DNA from: an uncultured Bacteriovorax sp.
GTDB taxonomy: Bacteria > Bdellovibrionota > Bacteriovoracia > Bacteriovoracales > Bacteriovoracaceae
Assembly: GCA_943914745.1 (NCBI GenBank)
Contig: CALUDF010000130.1
Coordinates: 1-8,081, forward strand
Length of the DNA stretch: 8,081 bases
Reading direction: 5' to 3'
Shown: positions 1 through 5,464 of the stretch, piece by piece
Numbering within the stretch: position 1 is the first letter of the stretch
Layout: each line of letters starts with the position of its first letter
Program-made: the position numbers and the translations under genes
Notes under the pieces: model-generated
Database searches by the model: none
What the model was told of the DNA's origin: nothing
What the model saw: the letters and a program-made list of their open reading frames with translations, nothing else

Positions 1-180
1 GGCCAATGGCTCAAGCTGACGCATTTCAAAGACTTCACCTGCGGGGATCACTAATCCATTTTCAAAAACAATGTCTTGAGTTGTTCGGTATTCATTGTAG
101 AGCTCTAGCTCACTCCATGACGTACTGGCAAACAATGTTGATGAAAAGAACAGGGACGAGAGAATCAGGATTTTTTTCAT
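1..180 (-). CDS. secreted protein of unknown function, N-terminal part (runs off left edge)
   Basis: Sixty codons are open from an ATG at 180 to the window edge, so only the N-terminus is visible. The first 18 residues form a classical Sec signal peptide: two lysines after Met, a hydrophobic run rich in Leu, Ile, Phe and Ser, then Leu-Phe-Ala before Ser-Thr-Ser-Trp, with likely cleavage after Ala18. No lipobox Cys is seen, so the product is probably periplasmic or outer-surface rather than a lipoprotein. The mature start is polar and acidic with aromatic residues, and I recognise no family. A GAGG ribosome binding site lies 6 nt before the ATG, inside a palindrome that directly follows the aroA stop. 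It sits last in the visible aroC-aroB-aroA operon with 17 bp between the aroA stop codon and its start, so co-transcription is likely, but nothing ties it to aromatic biosynthesis. Confidence 0.75.
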   Translation of the reverse strand, partial: MKKILILSSLFFSSTLFASTSWSELELYNEYRTTQDIVFENGLVIPAGEVFEMRQLEPLA

Positions 181-186
181 AGCAAA

Positions 187-200
187 CCTCATTAATGAGG
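187..200 (-). promoter_or_regulatory. perfect palindrome containing the ribosome binding site of the secreted-protein gene
   Basis: CCTCATTAATGAGG is its own reverse complement and occupies nearly all of the gap between the aroA stop codon (201-203) and the ATG at 180. On the minus strand its last four bases, GAGG, are the only good Shine-Dalgarno sequence for the downstream gene, 6 nt from the ATG. In RNA the element could fold into a 5-bp stem with a UUAA loop, pairing the GAGG. A ribosome terminating on aroA would cover and melt it, so translational coupling is a reasonable inference. Palindromy is seen; the function is inferred. Confidence 0.5.
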
Positions 201-1442
201 CTATTCTAACAACGTCAGAAAATTAGGGAAAGATTTTTCTACGCAGTCCACTTCTCCTAAATGTCCACCAGCATTCTTCCACATAAAGAGAGCTGCCGTC
301 ATCACGATGCGATGATCGCGGACAGGTCGGATAGTCGCTGTAGGATAAGTTTTATGCGATCCAAAAATCGTCATCGCATCTTCTGCTTCGGAATAAGAGT
401 ACTTCACTCCAAAATCCTTCATCATACTAATCATTTCTTTTAAACGGTCACTCTCTTTAAACCTTAAAACTTCCAAATAAGAAAGGGTGCTCACCCCCTC
501 AATGTGCGAAGCAAGAAAAACGAGAGTGGGAAAAAGATCTGGTGCTGAGGAAACATCATAGGAGAAAGGCCTTAGGGCAGCGTTTTGCTTAATTTCTAAT
601 CCATCTTGAGAAAAGGTAGTCTGGGCACCAATTTCTGCCAAAAGCTTAATAAAAGCTGAATCGGCCTGAAAAACATCCATCTCCATGCAGTTTTTAACAA
701 TCACTCGGCCCATGAGTGCCGCCAGTGCAGCAGGATAACCAAGAGAGCTAAAATCCACAGGAATGGTATAGGAATTATCCTCTAGTGATTTTTGAATCAC
801 TCGAGTCGTCATTCTCACATAGGTCTCAGAGACTTTTAAATTCACATAATCGAATTTCAAAGGAATGTTGGAAAAAGCAAGCATGAGGGCCGAAGCAAAC
901 TGAGTGCTTTTTGAGCAATCAATCACAAGCTTAGTCGTATTGTAGAGTGAAGCCGGCCCCTTCATCTTTATCCAAGGCTCCGGATTATTTTTGTCCTGAT
1001 TACAGACTATCTGCACGCTGATTTTTTTAAGCGGCTCAATTAAGTCGTCAATCGGGCGCTCATTCATCTTTTCAGATGGGCGCAAGTGGTATTCTTTTTT
1101 TCCACGGGCCAAGAGAGCAATAAGAAAGCGATTTGTCGTTCCTCCATCCCCTGTCATGATCTCAATAACGTCACCTGTGGATTCTTTCTCACACCCTGGA
1201 AAAGAATTTAAAAAAGTGACAGTTGTCCCTTCTTTGTGAATTCTTAAACCAATTTTTTTAAAGGCATTTAGTAAATGAGTGACATCGGTTGAAGTGGAAA
1301 GGTTGTGAACTTTGAAATTTCCACCCTGGATCGCGCCCATGATGAGAGCGCGATTGGAATGGGATTTACTGGTCGGTAAAATGATCTCTTTATCAAATTT
1401 CTTAAGCGGATGAATCCTATAAAGTGAATTTTCTAAGTTCAT
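201..1442 (-). CDS. aroA: 3-phosphoshikimate 1-carboxyvinyltransferase (EPSP synthase)
   Basis: This cytoplasmic enzyme of the shikimate pathway transfers the enolpyruvyl group of PEP to shikimate-3-phosphate. The 413 residues are a normal family length. The N-terminal substrate motif is Lys26-Ser27 with Arg31 (context LPTSKSHSNRAL). The glycine-rich PEP loop reads GDGGTTNRF at 98-106, where E. coli has GNAGTAMRP. Arg129 in NERPI matches E. coli Arg124. Ser179-Thr180-Gln181 match the S-S-Q shikimate-3-phosphate site. Asp302 (general acid/base), Glu330 and Arg333 in RFKESDRL, Arg378 in DHR, and Lys403 in EKSFPNF match E. coli Asp313, Glu341, Arg344, Arg386 and Lys411. All main catalytic residues are present. 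The loop differs from the E. coli NAGTAMRP consensus; whether this changes glyphosate response cannot be told from sequence. The ATG at 1442 lies inside aroB (26-nt overlap) with AGAGG 9 nt upstream. Confidence 0.96.
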   Translation of the reverse strand: MNLENSLYRIHPLKKFDKEIILPTSKSHSNRALIMGAIQGGNFKVHNLSTSTDVTHLLNAFKKIGLRIHKEGTTVTFLNSFPGCEKESTGDVIEIMTGDGGTTNRFLIALLARGKKEYHLRPSEKMNERPIDDLIEPLKKISVQIVCNQDKNNPEPWIKMKGPASLYNTTKLVIDCSKSTQFASALMLAFSNIPLKFDYVNLKVSETYVRMTTRVIQKSLEDNSYTIPVDFSSLGYPAALAALMGRVIVKNCMEMDVFQADSAFIKLLAEIGAQTTFSQDGLEIKQNAALRPFSYDVSSAPDLFPTLVFLASHIEGVSTLSYLEVLRFKESDRLKEMISMMKDFGVKYSYSEAEDAMTIFGSHKTYPTATIRPVRDHRIVMTAALFMWKNAGGHLGEVDCVEKSFPNFLTLLE

Positions 1443-2442
1443 CTTTATTGGCCTCTAAGACTGCCTGGATTTCATCAAATGTTTTTGTTTCGATGTCAGC
1501 GTTTCCGATATCCTTCACCATGACTAAGTCGATTGAACTAAGTGCACTGATCTTCTTATCTTTTGAGAGATACAGCATGATTTTTTCAATGGGAAATTCT
1601 TTGTTAAACCACGGCGAGTTTTCTCCTGGCATATCCAGTGATTTCTTCAGAGCTGAGATGTCGTTTAGGTTCTTTTCTGTTCCAAAGAGCTTAAAGAGCA
1701 GGGACATTCCCCACATCACGGCTTCACCGTGAGGGATATTATAGATGAACTCAACCGCATGCCCAAAAGAGTGTCCAAGATTAAGAAGTCTTCTGACTCC
1801 CGTTTCTTTTAAATCTTCCTCAGTCAATTTTTCTTTATATTTTGCGCAGGCATCTATGATTTGTCCCATGTCGGCCTTTCTAATAACCAGGTCGTAAATG
1901 GTGTAATCAAGGAAACAGTATTTTAGGACTTCACCCATTCCGCTGTGTTTTTCAACAGGAGTGAGCGTCTCAACAAACTTAGGGCAAATCCAGACATTCG
2001 TCGGCAAGTGAAAAGCTCCAATCAGGTTTTTCCCCGATTTAGAATTGATCGCTACTTTTCCACCAATGCTCGCATCGACCATTGAAAGAAGAGTTGTCGG
2101 TACAACACTCCACTCGATTCCACGCAAGATCGTCGCAGCGACAAGACCTCCGAAATCCGAAGTGGCGCCTCCTCCAATAACGATCAAGTGGGCATTTCTG
2201 TGAATCCCTTTATCCAGAAAAAATTCAATGGCACTTTGAAAATCGTTGATGTTTTTTACTTTCTCACCGTCTGAAGCCTTCCAAAAAAGAACTTTTTTAT
2301 TTTCAATTTTTTCCAGTGGAATGTCTTTTGAGTAAAGGCTCCAAACGTGGTGATCAGCAATAATTAAAACGGTGTCCGTTGATAATTTATTGATCTCGTC
2401 AATGATGCCTTCTAGCTCTACTTTTTTGATGTCTGTTTTCAT
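1417..2442 (-). CDS. aroB: 3-dehydroquinate synthase
   Basis: This NAD+- and metal-dependent cytoplasmic enzyme cyclises DAHP to 3-dehydroquinate, the second step of the shikimate pathway. The 341 residues are at the short end of the family. The NAD-binding segment IGGGATSDFGG is at 89-99. The signature R-G-I...PTTLLSMVDASIGGK spans 107-129. GEVLKY at 170-175 carries the metal ligand Glu171. LNLGHSFGHAVE at 220-231 gives Asn221, His224 and His228, and HGEAV at 238-242 gives the third ligand, His238. The Arg-Arg pair at 217-218 precedes this block as in the Aspergillus enzyme. No catalytic residue is missing. It starts with ATG behind AGAAAAGAG, 19 bp after aroC stops. Its last 26 nt overlap the start of aroA, so AroB and AroA are probably translated in a coupled way. 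Confidence 0.95.
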   Translation of the reverse strand: MKTDIKKVELEGIIDEINKLSTDTVLIIADHHVWSLYSKDIPLEKIENKKVLFWKASDGEKVKNINDFQSAIEFFLDKGIHRNAHLIVIGGGATSDFGGLVAATILRGIEWSVVPTTLLSMVDASIGGKVAINSKSGKNLIGAFHLPTNVWICPKFVETLTPVEKHSGMGEVLKYCFLDYTIYDLVIRKADMGQIIDACAKYKEKLTEEDLKETGVRRLLNLGHSFGHAVEFIYNIPHGEAVMWGMSLLFKLFGTEKNLNDISALKKSLDMPGENSPWFNKEFPIEKIMLYLSKDKKISALSSIDLVMVKDIGNADIETKTFDEIQAVLEANKDELRKFTL

Positions 2443-2461
2443 TTAATCTCTTTTCTACTAT

Positions 2462-3454
2462 TTAAATTTTATAAGCGTTCTGTCTTAAAAAATGATCCGC
2501 CAAAACAACCTTCACCATTGCCTCCACTACGGGAATGGCCCTAGGGATAATGCATGGATCATGACGACCCTCACGGGCCTTATCCCCCACTGTCGAGGTT
2601 GGCTTAAAGGTGATTGTCATCACCATTTTTTCCCCATTTGAAATTCCTCCTTCCATTCCACCAAAAGCATTTTGTGCTGCTGTCACAGCCGAGCCCTTGA
2701 GTGTGGCCATCTCTTCACCTAAACCGTAAGAGAAAGAGACGACAGCTCCAATTGAAAGAAGGGCCTTTGCAAAGTCAGCCTTTAGTTTATCAAAGGCCGG
2801 CTCACCTAAGCCTACTGGAGAATTCTCCACCACGATACGAACGCGCCCTCCGACAGATTCACCTTCAGACTTTAAATCCTCGAGGTATTTCTTAATCTCA
2901 TCATTTCTCTTTGTATCGGGAAATGAATAAGGGGCCATATCGACAGAGAGATCATTTAAAATTTCTTTGTGCTCAAAAGGTCCAAGCAGGCTGACGTATG
3001 CCTTCACTTTTACACCAGGAAGAACAAGTCCCGCAAAATAGCCGGCCACCAATCGGGAGAGGGTTTCTCTTCCAGAAGAACGTCCACCTCCACGGTGATC
3101 GCGGATGCCATATTTCATCACGGTCGTCTTATCGGCATGTCCCGGACGATGCTCATCTTTTAATTTATCGTAGTCAGCACTTTTTTGATTCGTATTATGA
3201 ACGATCACAGCAATTGGTGTTCCAAGAGTTTTTCCTTCAAACACACCTGAGAGAATCACAGCTTTGTCGTCTTCATTTCTTGAAGTCGTCCCAGCAATTT
3301 TTCCCGGAGCCCTTCTGTCTAATTCACGTTGTAAATCATCCAAGGAAACCAAAAGACCTGCAGGCACACCATCAATCACCACGCCCATTGCAGGGCCGTG
3401 TGACTCGCCAAAGCTCGTCAAAGAAAACATTTTACCAAAGCTATTTCCACGCAT
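2462..3454 (-). CDS. aroC: chorismate synthase
   Basis: This reduced-FMN-dependent enzyme converts EPSP to chorismate, the last common step of aromatic synthesis. In order the protein has SFGESHG (14-20), DRRAPG (46-51), RPGHAD (103-108), RGGGRSSGRET (121-131), GGISNGE (269-275), KPTST (284-288) and GRHDPCIIPRA (296-306). All are family hallmarks with the conserved His, Arg and Asp residues. I start it at the ATG at 3454, giving 330 aa beginning MRGNSFG, because family members typically begin a few residues before this block. A TATAAT -10 element also lies only 10 nt upstream. The frame is open 18 codons further, to an ATG at 3508 (348 aa). That start would lie upstream of this promoter and its extra residues match nothing known. 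It is first in the visible aroC-aroB-aroA operon. Confidence 0.95.
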   Translation of the reverse strand: MRGNSFGKMFSLTSFGESHGPAMGVVIDGVPAGLLVSLDDLQRELDRRAPGKIAGTTSRNEDDKAVILSGVFEGKTLGTPIAVIVHNTNQKSADYDKLKDEHRPGHADKTTVMKYGIRDHRGGGRSSGRETLSRLVAGYFAGLVLPGVKVKAYVSLLGPFEHKEILNDLSVDMAPYSFPDTKRNDEIKKYLEDLKSEGESVGGRVRIVVENSPVGLGEPAFDKLKADFAKALLSIGAVVSFSYGLGEEMATLKGSAVTAAQNAFGGMEGGISNGEKMVMTITFKPTSTVGDKAREGRHDPCIIPRAIPVVEAMVKVVLADHFLRQNAYKI

Positions 3455-3471
3455 ATGATCACCATTATACT
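3444..3471 (+). promoter_or_regulatory. predicted promoter of the zinc-ribbon gene, sharing its -10 region with the aroC promoter
   Basis: On the plus strand TTTCCA (3444-3449, 4/6) and TATACT (3466-3471, 5/6) are separated by 16 bp. The -10 overlaps the leftward TATAAT (3464-3469) by four bases, so both polymerases would open the same TATA core. Initiation near 3478 would give a leader of about 29 nt holding AAGGA (3492-3496), which ends 10 nt before the ATG at 3507. Confidence 0.5.
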
Positions 3472-3493
3472 CAAAAGCACCAGGTAAAAACAA
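3464..3493 (-). promoter_or_regulatory. predicted sigma70-type promoter of the aroC operon
   Basis: On the minus strand a perfect -10 hexamer TATAAT (3469 to 3464) follows TTGTTT (3493 to 3488, 3/6 to consensus) with an 18-bp spacer. Initiation about 7 nt downstream would fall near 3456-3458, leaving only 2-5 nt before the aroC ATG at 3454, so the message would be nearly leaderless. Between -10 and ATG lies GGTGATC, which could pair with the 16S rRNA 3' end only if initiation were unusually early. The prediction rests on hexamer match and position only. Confidence 0.55.
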
Positions 3494-3506
3494 GGAAGCA
3501 TCGGTC

Positions 3507-4223
3507 ATGTTCCTCGAGAGCTTTAGGCATTTAATAGAAATTGAGGCCCTAAAAAGGGAAAATCAACAAAATCTCGAGAGAATTGTCAGTGAAAACAAGA
3601 GAATATCCGACTTAGAGCAGCGTCGTAAGAAAACCTTGCTGCACAATGAAGATTTAAGACTAGAAGAAAAAAATCTTAAACTCGAAGAGTCTCAATACCA
3701 AATTGAAGACTGGCAGACGAGACTTAAAAAACTCACTTCACAACTCTCGCTGGCCGTCACAGAAAAAGAACAACTCGCTTTTGAAAGTCAGATTGCCAAC
3801 CTGAAAGCAGACATCGAAAACCACGAAGTACTCTATTTCGAAAAGCTGGAAAAGAGTGAAGAAATCCAACAAAAGATAAAAGACAATGAAGAATTCGTAA
3901 AAGGCTCACAGGCAACACTTGCGACTATTACGAATGAAGTGCATGAAGCTATCCAAAAAGAAGAAGCGATCATCAACAATCGCAATAAACGCATCCAAGC
4001 CCTCATTGAAGAATGCCAACCAAGCCTCAAATCACTTTATCTTGAACTCGAAAAAAAATTCTCACCCAAAAGTCCGGTGAGCTATTTAATCGATAAAAAA
4101 TGCACGGCTTGCCACATGCTCTCGGACTCCATGCTTAAGAACTCTCTCGAGGAGGGACGCACTGTGGAGACCTGCCCAAACTGCGGCCGACTCTTAATTC
4201 CCGAAACAGCACGGGTTTATTAG
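3507..4223 (+). CDS. coiled-coil protein with C-terminal C4 zinc ribbon (COG1579 / FlgZ-like)
   Basis: The 238-residue cytoplasmic protein has two parts. Residues about 5-185 are almost entirely charged helix with heptad-like Leu/Ile spacing and no proline before 172, predicting a long antiparallel coiled coil. Residues 196-238 form a zinc ribbon with Cys199-x2-Cys202 and Cys223-x2-Cys226, the second pair in the family-typical ETCPNCGRLL. This is the architecture of COG1579 (zf-RING_7/DUF164). The characterised member, Helicobacter pylori HP0958/FlgZ, stabilises RpoN and binds flaA mRNA. Whether this protein has such a role is unknown, so I give no symbol. The gene diverges from aroC. Its ATG overlaps the alternative upstream aroC ATG as CATG, but not the preferred aroC start. 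A transglycosylase gene and rnpB lie downstream; COG1579 genes are often found near rnpB in other bacteria, which supports the family call. AAGGA lies 10 nt before the start. Confidence 0.88.
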   Translation: MFLESFRHLIEIEALKRENQQNLERIVSENKRISDLEQRRKKTLLHNEDLRLEEKNLKLEESQYQIEDWQTRLKKLTSQLSLAVTEKEQLAFESQIANLKADIENHEVLYFEKLEKSEEIQQKIKDNEEFVKGSQATLATITNEVHEAIQKEEAIINNRNKRIQALIEECQPSLKSLYLELEKKFSPKSPVSYLIDKKCTACHMLSDSMLKNSLEEGRTVETCPNCGRLLIPETARVY

Positions 4224-4314
4224 TCATTTTTCACTACTTTCCGACTACTTAGAACTTAAAATTTTTACACTCTCCCCTAGGCATTGCTCTTTTATTTAAG
4301 CTACAAAGCTCTTT

Positions 4315-5091
4315 ATGATAAAAAGGCTTCCACTCCTATTAACTTTCACTTTATTATTCACTCAAGGCCATGCCTCATTGAGTGTTGATAAAGGTTACCG
4401 TCTTCCCGGTGAAGCGGTAATGAAAGACTTCACCCTAATGAGGCTTACGCCAGAGGAAGCGCAACTCACGAAGTATATCCAAAAAACCAATCGCAAAGTT
4501 CCCGCTGAAGAAGCTGAAGAGATCGCAAAAAATATTTTAAAAATTTCGGCCTGCTTCAAACTTGATCCTTGGATCCTGACGGGACTTATCCAGAAAGAGT
4601 CTTCATTTAAAAAAGATGCTGTCAGTCCGACAAATGCGGCAGGACTCACTCAATTTACCTCCCTAGGCTTTAAAGAAGTCCACGACCAGTTGGGAGTAAG
4701 AGGAAGAGAAGGCGCCACTGAAAATGCCATATTATATTTCAATTCAAGAATCAGAGACTGTGTAGATGCTGAATGGATTGATCTCTGGACAAAGGTTTCT
4801 GTCACTCCAGACGATCCAGAATTCTTTAATCTCCTAAAAGAGGAACTTAAAGCGAGTATTCCTACGGCCATCACTTACGGGGCCATTTTACTTAAGACCT
4901 ATGTAGCCTACATTGATAACAGAGCCGCCAAAGCTGACGTCGAAATCTCTACAAGTGAGACCTATTATCAGGCGCTACAAATTTATAACGGCGAAGACGG
5001 CGACGCTAAAGTAAATTACGCGAAAGCGATCTTTAAGAATCTGAAGAATCTCTACCCAGAGAAAGTAAATTTTCCTTTTCTCGAGGAATAA
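4315..5091 (+). CDS. exported SLT-type lytic transglycosylase
   Basis: The product is predicted to cleave peptidoglycan between MurNAc and GlcNAc in the periplasm, forming anhydro-MurNAc. Residues 1-20 are a Sec signal peptide (Lys-Arg start, Leu/Phe-rich core, GHA before Ser21) without a lipobox Cys. The SLT/GH23 core begins near 78. The catalytic motif is Glu95-Ser96 in LIQKESSFKKDAVS, followed by AAGLTQF at 108-114 in place of the usual GAxGLMQ. A later segment around 187-200 (TYGAILLKTYVAY) and ALQIYNGEDGD at 220-230 match the 'YaGarYL' and 'AYNaGpG' blocks. About 70 residues separate GLTQF from the YGA block, longer than in a minimal SLT domain. Cys80 and Cys149 could form a disulfide. 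The ribosome binding site is weak, but the signal peptide fixes the start. I found no convincing promoter in the 91 bp upstream. In a predatory bacterium a role in wall remodelling would be plausible, but that is inference. Confidence 0.88.
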   Translation: MIKRLPLLLTFTLLFTQGHASLSVDKGYRLPGEAVMKDFTLMRLTPEEAQLTKYIQKTNRKVPAEEAEEIAKNILKISACFKLDPWILTGLIQKESSFKKDAVSPTNAAGLTQFTSLGFKEVHDQLGVRGREGATENAILYFNSRIRDCVDAEWIDLWTKVSVTPDDPEFFNLLKEELKASIPTAITYGAILLKTYVAYIDNRAAKADVEISTSETYYQALQIYNGEDGDAKVNYAKAIFKNLKNLYPEKVNFPFLEE

Positions 5092-5103
5092 TCCCACACC
5101 CTA

Positions 5104-5132
5104 TTGACGTCTAACACGACTTATCCGATAAC
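5104..5132 (+). promoter_or_regulatory. sigma70-type promoter of rnpB
   Basis: TTGACG (5104-5109, 5/6) is followed by exactly 17 bp and GATAAC (5127-5132, 4/6). Seven bases past the -10 is A5139, which is also the first base of the P1 helix of RNase P RNA, so the promoter and RNA 5' end agree independently. The promoter begins 13 bp after the transglycosylase stop codon. Confidence 0.8.
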
Positions 5133-5138
5133 CGCTCT

Positions 5139-5464
5139 ACCGAGAAGAGGGAATCATCGCTGGCCTTGATAGCAATATCAAGACGGGAGGAAAGTCCGGA
5201 CACCACATGGCAACGTAGCGGCTAACGGCCGTCCATCGCGAGGTGAGGACAAGTGCAACAGAAAGGATGTACAGGTAATGCTGTAGTGAAATCAGGTAAA
5301 CTCTACGTGGTGCAAGCTCAAATAGGTATAGGCGTTTTCCCTTAAAAGAAAACTAGGAAGGGCCACTTCCGATGCTATACGGGTAGGGTGCTCGAGGCCT
5401 GTGGCAACGCAGGTCCTAGATGAATGATGGTTAAAAACAGGATCCGGCTTACACCTTCTCTCGG
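5139..5464 (+). ncRNA. rnpB: RNase P RNA (type A), catalytic subunit of RNase P
   Basis: This ribozyme matures the 5' ends of tRNAs. P1 pairs ACCGAGA (5139-5145) with TCTCGGT (5459-5465); five T's at 5465-5469 may mark the end of transcription. P3 is a 7-bp hairpin with a GCAA loop (5165-5182). The conserved GAGGAAAGTCCGGAC block forms helix P4 with the 3' strand TCCGGCTT (5443-5450), keeping the bulged U at 5195 and showing a compensatory G-to-A/C-to-U change relative to E. coli. GTGCAACAG, GGTAAACTC, CAAATAGG, GGGTAGG (the tRNA CCA-binding loop) and TAGATGAATGA all sit in order. P18 is CCTGTG-GCAA-CGCAGG (5399-5414). The region between ACAGAAAG and GGTAAAC is only about 30 nt, holding one small hairpin (5270-5285); P13 and P14 appear absent. 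At about 326 nt it is slightly short for type A. The last 16 nt are antisense to the end of mutY. Confidence 0.96.

Noticed and set aside
1424..1732. 102-codon open frame on the plus strand opposite the aroB 3' end
   Set aside because: Antisense shadow of a clearly conserved gene, with no ribosome binding site or recognisable domain.
2998..3534. 178-codon open frame on the plus strand opposite aroC
   Set aside because: It lies wholly antisense to the conserved chorismate synthase core, is rich in His, Gln, Ser and Arg as shadow frames are, and matches no domain.
4224..4314. Promoter for the transglycosylase gene
   Set aside because: TTTACA is a good -35-like hexamer, but no acceptable -10 falls 16-18 bp downstream; TAAAAT earlier in the gap has no -35. 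Read-through from the zinc-ribbon gene is as likely.
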